Assembly (NCBI GenBank): GCA_034370385.1
Contig: JAXMKZ010000011.1
Span: 101,103-165,102, forward strand
Length of the DNA stretch: 64,000 nucleotides
Direction of reading: 5' to 3'
From: Coriobacteriia bacterium
GTDB lineage: Bacteria; Actinomycetota; Coriobacteriia; Anaerosomatales; PHET01
This document shows positions 1 through 8,266 of this stretch, piece by piece. Each line of letters begins with the position of its first letter. Position 1 is the first letter of the stretch. Position numbers and translations under genes: made by a program. Under the pieces are notes generated by a model. The model was not told the origin of the DNA and searched no databases. It worked only from the letters and a program-made list of their open reading frames with translations.

Positions 1-159
1 GCTGCTGCCGAGGATCTCGTCAGGGCGTGTCGCGCCAGCCATGTGGACGAGGCGCATGTTCGCCCACAGAATCTTCGCCGTGACCGGGTTGGCAACCAGC
101 GCGGGAACCGGCAGCTTGTCGAGGATTCTGAGGACGGGCTTCTCGGGGTCGCGGGTCAC
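1..159 (-). CDS. PAS-domain sensory protein, N-terminal part (runs off the window)
   Basis: A reading frame enters the window edge on the minus strand and begins at a GTG (157-159). An AGGAAG ribosome-binding site lies about 5 nt upstream of that start. The 53 visible residues read like the start of a PAS sensory domain: VPALVANPVTAKILWANMRL followed by a DEILG motif, as in PAS folds where a small molecule or cofactor binds. PAS proteins of this kind usually continue into a histidine kinase, GGDEF or other output domain, but the output lies outside the window. The diguanylate cyclase follows upstream at 197. The PAS call rests on this short N-terminus only. Confidence 0.6.
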   Translation of the reverse strand, partial: MTRDPEKPVLRILDKLPVPALVANPVTAKILWANMRLVHMAGATRPDEILGSS

Positions 160-196
160 GCGCTTCCTTTCGTGAAGAGGTGCAGGAGACAGTCTA

Positions 197-1483
197 CTAC
201 CCGTCTGACGCGTCGTCGGCACAGACCCGGTTTCGTCCCGCGTCTTTCGCCCGGTAGAGCGCCGCGTCGGCACGAGCAGTGACGCTCTCGACCATCTCCT
301 CGGTGCCCGCTATCGCCGCACCGATGCTCACCGTGATGCTGAAGCTCGCCTCGCCGCACGTCATCGTGGCAGCCTCGACGGACTCACGCACGCGCTCGGC
401 AACGAGCATGAGTGCAGCGCGGTCTGTCTCCGGGACGATTGCGAGAAACTCCTCGCCTCCCGTGCGACCCACGTAGTCGTAGCCGCGTACGCTTGCGGTG
501 AGGAGCCGCGCCACTTCGACGAGGACTTCGTCCCCGCACGCATGTCCACGCATGTCGTTGACGCGCTTGAAGTGATCGATGTCGATGGCCAGCACTCCAT
601 ATGCATGACCCGTGCGCGCCGCACGCTCGTGCTCCAGGGCGAGACGAGCAAGGATCGTGCGGCGATTCGCCAGTCCGGTCAGCGTGTCGGTAGTCGCGAG
701 GCGGCTCAACTCCTCCTCGGCCTCTTCGAGTTGCCGAGTGGTGCGGCGAGTGCTCGCATCCACGAATCCCAAGAATGCCGCGCCGCCCGCAAGCACCAGC
801 ACCCCAAGCCAGATCGCGTCCCGGCGTCGGCGCTCGTCGATGCCGGCCAGCGGCACGTTGACGCTTATGGCTCCCCGGACCTCGCCCACGCGGTCGCCAC
901 GTACGGCGTGACAGCGGAGACACTCCTCTTCGGTCGTCAGGGGGACGATGTAGCGGTACACGCGGCCGCTGGCGGTGTTTATCACCGTCTCGCGAGCCTC
1001 GTGACCCGCTGCAAGGGCGCCGAGCTGCTCCCGCTCCCATGCATCGGGGCTGTTGGCCACGTTGACAGGGTCGAGGCTCGTCAAACGGAATGTCGCGCCA
1101 CCCTGCTCGGCGAGGACCTCGGAGATCTCGCGCGTCATCAGCGCGGGGTTGCGCAGCGTGAGCGTCTCTCCGTCCTCCGTGAGCAGATCGGGTTCGACGC
1201 CCAGCTCGCGCAGAATCGGGTTGGACGCTGCGCCATTGGCCGTCGACACCCACACGCCTCCGTACATGGCATTCCAGTGCCGGGTAGCCACGACCAGGTC
1301 CACCAGCGACTGCGCCTGACGGCGCACCCCGTCCATGACGCCGGCCTCAGAACTCGCGTAAACCCCCACGAACACGGCCGCACTCACGACGACACCGAGA
1401 AGGGCCAAGCGAACCGTGAGCCCGCGACGCACGATCGTGCGGGCCGCTCCATCGGTGGCCAGCACTCCGCCACGTTCTGCCAT
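197..1483 (-). CDS. membrane diguanylate cyclase with heme-type (Tll0287/DUF3365) sensor domain
   Basis: Predicted to make cyclic di-GMP from two GTP. The 428-residue protein has a membrane segment (about 22-41), an extracytoplasmic sensor resembling DUF3365/Tll0287 with a CxxCH heme c motif (CLRCH, 188-192), a second membrane segment (about 223-240), a short coiled linker and a C-terminal GGDEF domain. The signature is GGEEF (342-346), an active variant. An RxxD inhibitory site (RGYD, 333-336) lies exactly five residues before it, so product inhibition is expected. The start at 1483 is preferred over one 17 codons upstream because GAGGAAGG sits 7 nt before it. The c-di-GMP riboswitch near 25.7 kb gives a plausible local target. 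That the heme senses redox state or a gas ligand is an inference. Confidence 0.9.
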   Translation of the reverse strand: MAERGGVLATDGAARTIVRRGLTVRLALLGVVVSAAVFVGVYASSEAGVMDGVRRQAQSLVDLVVATRHWNAMYGGVWVSTANGAASNPILRELGVEPDLLTEDGETLTLRNPALMTREISEVLAEQGGATFRLTSLDPVNVANSPDAWEREQLGALAAGHEARETVINTASGRVYRYIVPLTTEEECLRCHAVRGDRVGEVRGAISVNVPLAGIDERRRRDAIWLGVLVLAGGAAFLGFVDASTRRTTRQLEEAEEELSRLATTDTLTGLANRRTILARLALEHERAARTGHAYGVLAIDIDHFKRVNDMRGHACGDEVLVEVARLLTASVRGYDYVGRTGGEEFLAIVPETDRAALMLVAERVRESVEAATMTCGEASFSITVSIGAAIAGTEEMVESVTARADAALYRAKDAGRNRVCADDASDG

Positions 1484-1673
1484 TGCTGGGCCTTCCTCGC
1501 CAGAGTGCGTCGTACGGGCGGTCTCTGTGCGCATGATACGGGCTGGGGGGCGCCGCGCGCGAACCGGCCGAGGACGTGCGTGCGGATACTCGCGTTCCGA
1601 ACCGTCAAGGACGGAGTCGTCACGAAGAAGGATGACTACGACTTGTAGACAAGGTCGAGAAGTGGCGGTGCCG

Positions 1674-1703
1674 GAAAAGAAGAAAGCCGCCCATTGTGGC
1701 GGC
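1674..1703 (-). terminator. intrinsic terminator after tRNA-Asp
   Basis: On the minus strand, GCCGCC (1698-1703) pairs with GGCGGC (1686-1691) around a 6-nt loop. A T-rich run (TTTCTTCTTTT) follows, 14 nt beyond the tRNA 3' end. This is a canonical rho-independent terminator. Confidence 0.85.
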
Positions 1704-1717
1704 CTTCGAAGTGTCTA

Positions 1718-1795
1718 TGGCGGGAGTGACGGGGCTCGAACCCGCGACCTCTGGCTTGACAGGCCAGCGCTCTAACCAAACTGAGCTACACCCCC
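1718..1795 (-). tRNA. tRNA-Asp (GTC)
   Basis: The minus strand folds as a full cloverleaf. The 7-bp acceptor (GGGGGTG with CACTCCC, one G-U) is followed by an encoded GCCA end. The anticodon stem is CTGGC/GCCAG, the loop is CTGTCAA with anticodon GTC, and the T loop is TTCGAGC. It is transcribed alone, between its own promoter and terminator. Confidence 0.97.
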
Positions 1796-1830
1796 GAAAG
1801 GCGTCTGCCCTTGTAGGGACAGCGAACGGG

Positions 1831-1859
1831 ATTCTACCGAGCGCAGGGTGGGTTGGCAA
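1831..1859 (-). promoter_or_regulatory. sigma70-type promoter of tRNA-Asp
   Basis: TTGCCA (-35, 1854-1859) and TAGAAT (-10, 1831-1836) are separated by exactly 17 nt on the minus strand. The predicted start near 1824 lies about 29 nt before the mature tRNA 5' end. The box sequences, spacing and target all agree. Confidence 0.8.
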
Positions 1860-1925
1860 TAGCGGCGCGAGAACCGGCGCCTCCGCAAGTCCGTCCGGCA
1901 CCGGGCGCGCGTTGCTCTAAGCCCT

Positions 1926-2372
1926 TCACATCAGCACTTCCGCGAGGACGAATCCCTCGGCGAATGGGTTGACGAAACGGACCGGGCCCAGCACAAGCCC
2001 GTCGGCGAAGTCCTCGGACAGCACGACCGGGACTCCGGCCAAGGCGGCCGCGGCCCAGATCTGGGCGTCGTAGTAGGCGAGCTGCCAGCGGGCGCGAGCA
2101 TCGACGGCCTCAAGCACCGTCTCCGCCGTCACCGGAATCACCCGGAAGCGAACTGCAACTTCGCGAACCGATCTGGCGACCGTCGGCGCCTCTCTCGCCA
2201 ACTTGCGCGGGTGCGTCAGCACGTTCGCGTACTCCGACAGGACCTGAGATGAGACGGCCGCGTTGGTGTGATCCAAGCACGCCAGCAGGTGTCGCGCCGC
2301 ATGATGGCGGGCGCCGGCGAGTCTGTCCGCTGCGTACACCAGCACGTTAGCGTCGACCAGAACCGCGCTCAT
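1926..2372 (-). CDS. PIN-domain ribonuclease toxin (VapC-like)
   Basis: A 148-residue PIN-domain protein, the usual VapC length. The acidic residues that hold the catalytic metal are visible: D7 (LVDANVL), E47 (SEYANVL), D102 (YYDAQI) and D121 (SEDFADG). VapC toxins are Mg-dependent endoribonucleases that cut specific RNAs, often tRNAs, and are silenced by a partner antitoxin. The gene overlaps the upstream ribbon-helix-helix antitoxin gene by 26 nt, so the two are translationally coupled. A GGGAG site lies 7 nt before the ATG. The RNA target cannot be told from sequence. Confidence 0.88.
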   Translation of the reverse strand: MSAVLVDANVLVYAADRLAGARHHAARHLLACLDHTNAAVSSQVLSEYANVLTHPRKLAREAPTVARSVREVAVRFRVIPVTAETVLEAVDARARWQLAYYDAQIWAAAALAGVPVVLSEDFADGLVLGPVRFVNPFAEGFVLAEVLM

Positions 2373-2637
2373 ACAGGCTCTCCCGCGTCCATGTCCGGTT
2401 ACCCTCCGCGTCGACGGTGCCCAGCGGAAGGCCTCTCTCGAAGAACGCGTCGAGCCACTCGGCTGCTTCGCGCTGCCGCTTCGCGTCCGCCCGTCGCTCC
2501 TCCTCGGCCGCGACCATCTCGTCGATCGCCTGACGGATCACCTCAGACTGGGACATACCGCGCTCCTCGGCCAGCCGCTCAAGCACCGCCTGGCGCTCAG
2601 CGTCTATGACGATCTGCTTCCTGATCATGCGAGCCAT
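2347..2637 (-). CDS. ribbon-helix-helix antitoxin (VapB/CopG-like)
   Basis: A 96-residue protein with an N-terminal ribbon-helix-helix DNA-binding domain: the strand RKQIVID, then two helices around GMSQSEVIRQAIDEM. A charged helical tail rich in E and R (about 45-75) follows and would wrap the VapC partner. The open frame extends 35 codons upstream, but the start at 2637 has a GGGAG site and begins right at the domain, so the longer form is rejected. Such antitoxins repress their own operon; a candidate operator lies about 65-80 nt upstream. Confidence 0.82.
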   Translation of the reverse strand: MARMIRKQIVIDAERQAVLERLAEERGMSQSEVIRQAIDEMVAAEEERRADAKRQREAAEWLDAFFERGLPLGTVDAEGNRTWTRESLYERGSGRR

Positions 2638-2699
2638 CGTGGCACTCCCGTCCAATCGTTCGCCGACCGCTTTCCAAACACGGTGCGCCTCCAAGGAGA

Positions 2700-2718
2700 T
2701 GTGTATAGAGTGTGTATA
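2700..2718 (-). promoter_or_regulatory. candidate operator of the VapBC-like operon
   Basis: Read on the minus strand, TATACACA occurs twice (2711-2718 and 2700-2707) with a repeat period of 11 bp, about one helical turn. It lies just upstream of the antitoxin gene. Ribbon-helix-helix dimers often bind such spaced repeats side by side. Binding itself is inferred. Confidence 0.4.
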
Positions 2719-2822
2719 CCGCAGAACGCCGTCTTCAGCCACACTGTTGGGTGACGCGGCACGGGTGGCGGTCGCGGGTTCGGGTACCTACAATCTGGAA
2801 GTCACTCCGAGGGGAGAAGCTC

Positions 2823-3494
2823 GTGCCCGAACCGCAGCACACCGCGCTGATCGCGGAGCTCGAAGCGCACATCGCCCGTCGCGACCGAACCGGAGCTGTA
2901 CGTGCCGTCACCGCAGCTGTTCGCGATGGCCGCGCCGAACTCGACGACGTCTTCTCGCGCGTACTCATCCCCGTGCTCGTGTCGACCGGCGACCAATGGG
3001 CGGCCGGCTCCAAGCGCATCTGGGAGGAGCACCTGACCTCGAGCATCGTGCGCACGGTCGTCGAATCGCTCACGGTCGATGTCGCCGACGCGGCCGCACG
3101 CGTCACGCCCGTCGGCCGCACGGTACTGCTCGCCTGTCCATCGGGCGAGCAGCACGACCTCGGACTCCGCATGCTCACCAACCGGCTTCTGCTACGCGGG
3201 TGGGACGCCCATTTCCTCGGCGCCGACACGCCCGCGCTCGAGGTGGTCGCCGCAGCGCGGGCCGTGAGCGCGGACCTCGTCGTCCTGTCAGCCGCAACCG
3301 CCTACAACCTGGTGATCCTGCGCGCCTACGTCGACGAAGTGAAGGCCGGCTTGCCTGGCGTCCAGGTCGGCGTGGGCGGGCCCGCGTTCGCCTGCAACCA
3401 CAACTGGGCCGCCGAGGACCTTCTGGTGCTGCACGAGCTTGGAATCGACGACGACCCGTCGGGCGCCTGTGAGCTGCCCGGAACGGAGGCGTGA
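2823..3494 (+). CDS. stand-alone B12-binding protein with CarH-type Wx9EH light-sensor signature
   Basis: A 223-residue cobalamin-binding protein. The N-terminal four-helix cap (about 5-95) carries W59 followed nine residues later by E69-H70. This Wx9EH motif is known from adenosylcobalamin photoreceptors of the CarH/LitR family, where the tryptophan covers the upper axial ligand. The Rossmann part (about 98-215) has ExHxxG (E109, H111), where the histidine is the lower cobalt ligand. Unlike CarH there is no MerR DNA-binding domain. The GTG start is chosen because GGGGAG lies about 6 nt before it; a TACAAT -10 box lies at 2789-2794. It overlaps or abuts the ABC permease gene, so it may modulate or respond to that exporter. 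Confidence 0.85.
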   Translation: MPEPQHTALIAELEAHIARRDRTGAVRAVTAAVRDGRAELDDVFSRVLIPVLVSTGDQWAAGSKRIWEEHLTSSIVRTVVESLTVDVADAAARVTPVGRTVLLACPSGEQHDLGLRMLTNRLLLRGWDAHFLGADTPALEVVAAARAVSADLVVLSAATAYNLVILRAYVDEVKAGLPGVQVGVGGPAFACNHNWAAEDLLVLHELGIDDDPSGACELPGTEA

Positions 3495-3499
3495 GGCCG

Positions 3500-4639
3500 A
3501 TGCTGTCGCTGCGCATCGCCTGGCGCTTCTTGCGCTCGAGCCCCGTCCAGTCCGCACTCATCATCGGCGGCATCGCCGTCGGCATCGCGGTGCAGGTCTT
3601 TGTGGGCTCGCTCATCACCAGCCTGCAGGCCTCGCTCGTCGATCAGACCATCGGCTCTGCGCCTCAGATCACGATCAAGGCCCTCGACGAGGGCGACCCG
3701 GTCGTCTACTCCGATCGCGTCGAAGAGGTGATCGCAGCTCAACCCGAGATCGACCCCAAGACCGTCGTACCGGTGCGCGTCGCAAGCTCGCTGTTCACGG
3801 ACGGCTCGGACTCCGCACCGCTCAACCTCATCGGAGGCACGCTGGCCGAGCTCGAGGGGATATACAAGATCACCGAGCGCACCACCAACGGCGAGGCTTC
3901 GCTGCGTTCCACCGAGATCATGGTCGGTGAGGAGTTCGCCGAGAAGTTCGGAGTGGAGCCCGGCGACACGATCACCCTGGCCATCCAGGGCGGCTCGCGC
4001 GCGTCGTTCACGGTCTCGGGCATCTTCGACCTGGGCGCCGCCGCCTTCAACGAGCGACAGGCGTTCGTCAACGGCTCGGTACCGCAGAGCGTGCTGGGCT
4101 GGTCGTCGAGCGAGTACAGCTCGGTCCAGATGCAGCTCTACGAGCCGTTCGCGTCGGCGGAAGTGGCTGCCGAGATGCGCACGAAGCTCTCCGGCGTGAC
4201 CGTCTCAGAATGGCAGGCCGAGAACGCCGACCTGCTCGTCGCCTTGCAGAGCCAAGGCTCGTCCAGCTACATCATCCAGACGTTCGTTCTGGTGGCCATC
4301 GCCCTCGGTATCGCCTCGACGCTCGCCATCGCGGCCGTTCAGAAGACGCGCCAGATCGGCATTCTGAAGGCGATGGGGCTGTCCGACACCCGCGCAGGGC
4401 AGATCTTCTTGTGGCAGGCCATCCTCATGGGAGGCACCGGGTCGGCGGCCGGCGTCGCTCTCGCCTACTTCCTGCTGTTCGGCTTCTCGTTCTCGGGCGC
4501 CTCGTTCACCATCACGCCGCAACCGGCATTCGTCTTGGGCTCTGCGGCCATCGGCATGGGCGTGGCGCTGGCAAGCTCGATCATCCCCACCAGGCGAACG
4601 AGCAAGCTCGACCCGATCGAGGTGATCCAAGGTGGCTGA
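3500..4639 (+). CDS. MacB/FtsX-type ABC transporter permease
   Basis: A 379-residue permease of the MacB/LolC class. An N-terminal membrane helix (about 18-42) is followed by a large extracytoplasmic MacB_PCD domain (about 45-240) and a C-terminal FtsX domain with three helices, containing the usual KTRQIGILKAMG stretch between them. Such proteins act in mechanotransmission or export of peptides, lipoproteins or lipids. The ATG at 3500 has GGAGG 10 nt upstream. A GTG at 3491 would overlap the B12 gene by 4 nt but leaves only 1 nt behind the same site. The ATPase gene overlaps the end by 8 nt, so the two form one transporter. Confidence 0.88.
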   Translation: MLSLRIAWRFLRSSPVQSALIIGGIAVGIAVQVFVGSLITSLQASLVDQTIGSAPQITIKALDEGDPVVYSDRVEEVIAAQPEIDPKTVVPVRVASSLFTDGSDSAPLNLIGGTLAELEGIYKITERTTNGEASLRSTEIMVGEEFAEKFGVEPGDTITLAIQGGSRASFTVSGIFDLGAAAFNERQAFVNGSVPQSVLGWSSSEYSSVQMQLYEPFASAEVAAEMRTKLSGVTVSEWQAENADLLVALQSQGSSSYIIQTFVLVAIALGIASTLAIAAVQKTRQIGILKAMGLSDTRAGQIFLWQAILMGGTGSAAGVALAYFLLFGFSFSGASFTITPQPAFVLGSAAIGMGVALASSIIPTRRTSKLDPIEVIQGG

Positions 4640-5327
4640 GACCCTCCTCGTGGCAGAGGCGCTCGACAAGATCTATGGCACCGGCGAAGCGGCCACCCAC
4701 GCGATGAAGAAGGTGAGCTTCGAGGTCACCGAAGGCGAGTTCGCCGCGATCATCGGCCAGTCCGGATCGGGAAAGTCGACGCTTCTGAACATGCTCGGGC
4801 TGCTTGACACGCCCACGGCCGGCCGCGTTTTGTACCGTGGGGTGGACTCGGCGTCACTGGACAAGAAGGCGCTCGCGAAGCTGCGCAACGAGCTCATCGG
4901 CTTCGTCTTCCAGTTCCACTACCTGCTGCCCGAGTTCAGCGTGTTCGAGAACGTCGCCATGCCGGCGTTCATCGCGGGCGAGATGCAGCCAGCGGACGTC
5001 CGCGCTCGCGCGGTCGAGGCGCTCGAGCTACTCGGACTCGAAGGGCTCGAGGACAAGAACGCGAACCAACTCTCGGGCGGTCAGAAGCAGCGCGTGGCGA
5101 TCGCGCGCTCGCTCATGAATCGACCGGCCGTCGTGCTGGCCGACGAACCGACAGGCAACCTCGACACCGTCAACTCAAACCTCGTCTACGACCTGTTCCG
5201 CAAGATCAGCTCCGAGACGGGGACCGCGTTCATGATCGTCACCCATGACCGCAACGTCGCACAGCGGACCGACCGGATCCTGGAGATCAGCGACGGGGAG
5301 CTCGTCCAGGACGTGCGGAGCGCCTAG
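4632..5327 (+). CDS. ABC transporter ATP-binding protein (LolD/MacB type)
   Basis: A 231-residue ATPase with all motifs intact: Walker [10 protein letters not shown] (about 43-51), Q-loop in [10 protein letters not shown], signature [15 protein letters not shown], Walker [13 protein letters not shown] and the switch histidine in IVTHDRN. It belongs to the LolD/MacB/SalX class and pairs with the permease whose gene it overlaps by 8 nt. A GTG start is used. Substrate unknown. The upstream B12-domain gene is in the same transcription unit. Confidence 0.92.
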   Translation: MAETLLVAEALDKIYGTGEAATHAMKKVSFEVTEGEFAAIIGQSGSGKSTLLNMLGLLDTPTAGRVLYRGVDSASLDKKALAKLRNELIGFVFQFHYLLPEFSVFENVAMPAFIAGEMQPADVRARAVEALELLGLEGLEDKNANQLSGGQKQRVAIARSLMNRPAVVLADEPTGNLDTVNSNLVYDLFRKISSETGTAFMIVTHDRNVAQRTDRILEISDGELVQDVRSA

Positions 5328-5342
5328 CGCGCACGCGAGCGT

Positions 5343-6113
5343 CTACGCTCCCGGCGGCGTGCCGTCGCCGTCGTCGACCACGACGCCGTCGCGCATGACC
5401 ACCGTGCGGTCGCACGCGGCAGCGACCTCGGGGTTATGGGTCACGATGAGAAACGTCGTCCCGCGCTCGCGGTTCACCGTACGCATCATGTCCACGATCT
5501 CGCCGCTCGTCGCCGTGTCGAGGTCGCCGGTGGGCTCATCGCCCATGACGATGCCGGGATCGTTGACGAGCGCCCGCGCGATAGCGACGCGCTGCTGCTG
5601 GCCGCCGGACAGCTCGCTGGGCACGTGGCGCATGCGGTCGCCGAGGCCGACGATCTCGAGCAGCTCTCTGGCCCGAGCCGTCGCAGCCCCGCGCCCCATG
5701 CCGGCGTACTCGCCTGCCAGCGCCACGTTCTCCTCAGCCGACAGCGTGGGGATCAGGTTGAAGCCCTGGAAGATGAAGCCGATCTCCTTGCGGCGGATGC
5801 CCACGAGGTCGCGTGCGGGCAGTCCGTCCACGCGGCGGCCGTTGAGCCACACCTCGCCGCCGCCGGCCACGTCAAGACATCCGGCGATGTGCATGAAGGT
5901 GGACTTGCCCGAACCGGACGGCCCCATGATGGCCGCCATCTCGCCGCGGCGTATGTCGAGCGTGGCTCCTCGCAAGGCATCGACGAAGTTGTCACGCCCG
6001 AGTTCGTAGCGCTTAGTGAGCTCACGGGCCTGGATGATGTAGGCACCGTCGGTGTGCGCCTGCGGAGTGCCTCCGTAGAGTGTGTCCACGACGCCGTTCG
6101 CGTACTCACTCAT
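5343..6113 (-). CDS. ABC transporter ATP-binding protein (second MacB-type system)
   Basis: A 256-residue ATPase with Walker A GPSGSGKST, signature LSGGQQQRVAIARAL, Walker B IVMGDEPTGDLD and switch histidine in IVTHNPE. A 30-residue N-terminal extension precedes the ABC core. The gene starts inside the end of the permease gene (8-nt overlap) and is transcribed with it. It is convergent with the first ABC pair, with only 15 nt between the stop codons. The two systems are related in class but arranged in opposite gene order, so they look like separate acquisitions rather than a local duplication. Confidence 0.92.
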   Translation of the reverse strand: MSEYANGVVDTLYGGTPQAHTDGAYIIQARELTKRYELGRDNFVDALRGATLDIRRGEMAAIMGPSGSGKSTFMHIAGCLDVAGGGEVWLNGRRVDGLPARDLVGIRRKEIGFIFQGFNLIPTLSAEENVALAGEYAGMGRGAATARARELLEIVGLGDRMRHVPSELSGGQQQRVAIARALVNDPGIVMGDEPTGDLDTATSGEIVDMMRTVNRERGTTFLIVTHNPEVAAACDRTVVMRDGVVVDDGDGTPPGA

Positions 6114-7269
6114 AGCGCAGCGCCTCCACCGGGTTGAGGCTGGCCGCGTGCCACGCCGGATACAGGCCGCTCACCGTGCCAAGCCCCATGGCGAACAGCA
6201 GTGTGCCCACGACAAGCCGGTTGGAGACGAGGAACATGGCGTTGCCCGTCACCTCGCCGGCAGCGTTGCCGCCCACCGTCACGAGCAGTCCGAGTCCCAG
6301 GCCGACGAGGCCACCGATGAGCCCGATGACGGCCGATTCGGCGATGAACTGGCGCATGATCTGCCCGCTGGATGCGCCGATGGCTTTGCGCACACCGATC
6401 TCGCGGGTTCGCTCGGCGACCGCCATCGTCATCGTGTTGACCACCGACAAGCCGCCTACCAGCAGTGATATGAGCGCAACCGCGTAGATGATGGAGGTGA
6501 AGATGGCGAGCGGCTGCTTGACCTGCTTCTCGAAATCGAGCGGGGTCATGGCGTCGACGCCGTCCACTTGGCGCTCGATGCGTCTGGCCACCACCTCCGG
6601 CCGCTCGCCTTCATTGAGGTAGACGGCGAAGCTCGACACGATCGTGTCCGGGCTGACGGCGTCACGCACCGCGTCGGGCAGGTCCTCGTGAACGATGAGG
6701 CGCGCATCCTCCATCGTCATGACCACCGACGTATCCGGGGCCGTGAGGGTCTTGTCGATGATCCCGACGACTTCGTAGCGCTCGCCTCGGACCTCGATAT
6801 GCCCACCAACCGAGGCGTTGAGCTTCTTCACCAGATCCGCCCCGATGACGACCTTGCCCACATCGGAGTTGCGCAGCTCACGGCCCTCGGAGTAGCTGAA
6901 GATGAACGTCTCGTAGCCGCGCGAGCGTCCGTCGTCGGCCTGGATTGTCGGGATGTTACCCATGCTGACGGTCGGGATCTCCTCGTCAAAGAGCGACGAC
7001 ACGCTCGCCGACACCCGCGCAACGCCCTCTACGCGCTCGATCTCACGGAGCAGATTGGCCTTGAGCGGCGTCGAGTAGAGCCCGGCGAACTGCGTGGGCG
7101 CGCTCACCACGACCTTGCCTTCGTAGTAGCGCATGCCGCCATCCACGAGCAGCGTGAGCTTCTCGGCCAACGCACCCATGACCACCAACGCGAACACGCC
7201 GATGGAGATGCCGAAGATGGTGAGAAACGCCCGCAGTTTGCGGCGGAAGATGTTGCGTAGCAGTCTCAA
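6106..7269 (-). CDS. MacB-type ABC transporter permease (second system)
   Basis: A 387-residue MacB-like permease: N-terminal helix (about 15-38, in KLRAFLTIFGISIGV), a periplasmic-type MacB_PCD domain, then three C-terminal helices with the conserved ERTREIGVRKAIGAS loop of FtsX domains. The TTG at 7269 is preferred: GAAGGGG lies 5-6 nt upstream and the protein then begins LRLLRNIFRRK, typical for the family. A GTG seven codons upstream is an alternative. Longer upstream reading frame only overlaps the divergent phosphoesterase and is not coding. Partner is the ATPase at 5343. Confidence 0.87.
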   Translation of the reverse strand: MRLLRNIFRRKLRAFLTIFGISIGVFALVVMGALAEKLTLLVDGGMRYYEGKVVVSAPTQFAGLYSTPLKANLLREIERVEGVARVSASVSSLFDEEIPTVSMGNIPTIQADDGRSRGYETFIFSYSEGRELRNSDVGKVVIGADLVKKLNASVGGHIEVRGERYEVVGIIDKTLTAPDTSVVMTMEDARLIVHEDLPDAVRDAVSPDTIVSSFAVYLNEGERPEVVARRIERQVDGVDAMTPLDFEKQVKQPLAIFTSIIYAVALISLLVGGLSVVNTMTMAVAERTREIGVRKAIGASSGQIMRQFIAESAVIGLIGGLVGLGLGLLVTVGGNAAGEVTGNAMFLVSNRLVVGTLLFAMGLGTVSGLYPAWHAASLNPVEALRYE

Positions 7270-7360
7270 GCAAGCCCCTTCAGCGTTCACCCGACTCCGT
7301 AGATGATACCGTGAGCGCAGTCGATCGAGCCCAACCGATTCGAAGGGAACGAGTCCCCCT

Positions 7361-8266
7361 GTGGCACGCGCACCACGCCGCCTGATGAGCCGACGCGCCA
7401 CACGCGCCCTGGGGGTGTCACTCTCGATCGTCGCAGTCATTCTTGTGGTGCTGGCTTGGGCGCTCATCGAGCCCCGGCTGCTCACCATCTCGACGACGGT
7501 CGTGACGAGCCCTGAGGTGCCTGCCGCGTTTGACGGGACTCGCATCGTCTTCGTGTCAGACGTGCACGCAGGGCCGTTCTTTGGCGAGAAGCGCGTGGCC
7601 CATCTGGTAGACACCATCAATAACCAGCGACCCCACCTCATCATCCTGGGCGGCGACTACGTCGGAGGCGGCGCCGACGGCGCCGAGATCTTCTACCCTC
7701 AGGCGGCTCGCCTGGAAGCTCCTTATGGAATCGTGGCGGTGCTGGGAAACCACGACGCATGGGAGGGTTCCGATCGCGCTCGCTCGGAGCTCGCCAGCGC
7801 GGGCATCACGTTGCTGGAGAACAAGAATGCTCGCGTACGCGTACCGGGCGCTTGGATTCGCATCGGCGGCACGCGAGACGAGTCCGCTGGTAACCCGGAC
7901 CCGGCCAAGGCGGCAGCCGACATCGCGAAAGACGAGTACGCGATTCTCGTGTCCCACAGTCCGGATACCTTCGCCGAGGGCCTGAAGGCGGTGCCCGGAG
8001 CGTTTGACCTGGCCCTCTCTGGCCACACACACGGCGGTCAGGTGACGCTGTTCGGGCTGTGGGCCCCGTGGGTGCCGTCGGCCTACGGCGAGCGATACCG
8101 AGAGGGATGGACCGAGGAGAACGGCGTCCCCATCCTGACGTCACGCGGGGTCGGTGTCGTCTATGTGCCGGTGCGCTTCATCTCCGTGCCTGAGATCCAC
8201 GTGATCGAGCTCAGGCAAGGCGACGCCCGCGTGGAGCAGCGGCCCTCGCGCCTCGTGGAACGCTAG
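7361..8266 (+). CDS. membrane-anchored metallophosphoesterase (YkuE-like)
   Basis: A 301-residue calcineurin-fold phosphoesterase with an N-terminal membrane anchor (about 18-37). The five metal-site blocks are all present: DVHAG, GGDYV, GNHDAW, SHSPD and GHTHGGQ. Relatives include YkuE and LpxH-like enzymes that act on phospholipid or nucleotide phosphoesters near the membrane. The GTG start has only a distant AAGGGA site, so the start is less sure; an in-frame ATG lies eight codons further in. Divergent from the permease gene; its end overlaps the converging DUF72 gene by 4 nt. Confidence 0.88.
   Translation: MARAPRRLMSRRATRALGVSLSIVAVILVVLAWALIEPRLLTISTTVVTSPEVPAAFDGTRIVFVSDVHAGPFFGEKRVAHLVDTINNQRPHLIILGGDYVGGGADGAEIFYPQAARLEAPYGIVAVLGNHDAWEGSDRARSELASAGITLLENKNARVRVPGAWIRIGGTRDESAGNPDPAKAAADIAKDEYAILVSHSPDTFAEGLKAVPGAFDLALSGHTHGGQVTLFGLWAPWVPSAYGERYREGWTEENGVPILTSRGVGVVYVPVRFISVPEIHVIELRQGDARVEQRPSRLVER

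Noticed and set aside
2638..2822. Cobalamin riboswitch before the B12-domain gene
   Set aside because: No B12-box (GCCACTG-type) or matching structure is seen in the leader.
7270..7644. Long N-terminal extension of the second MacB permease
   Set aside because: It overlaps the divergent phosphoesterase, shows no domain, and the TTG at 7269 with GAAGGGG gives the normal family start.
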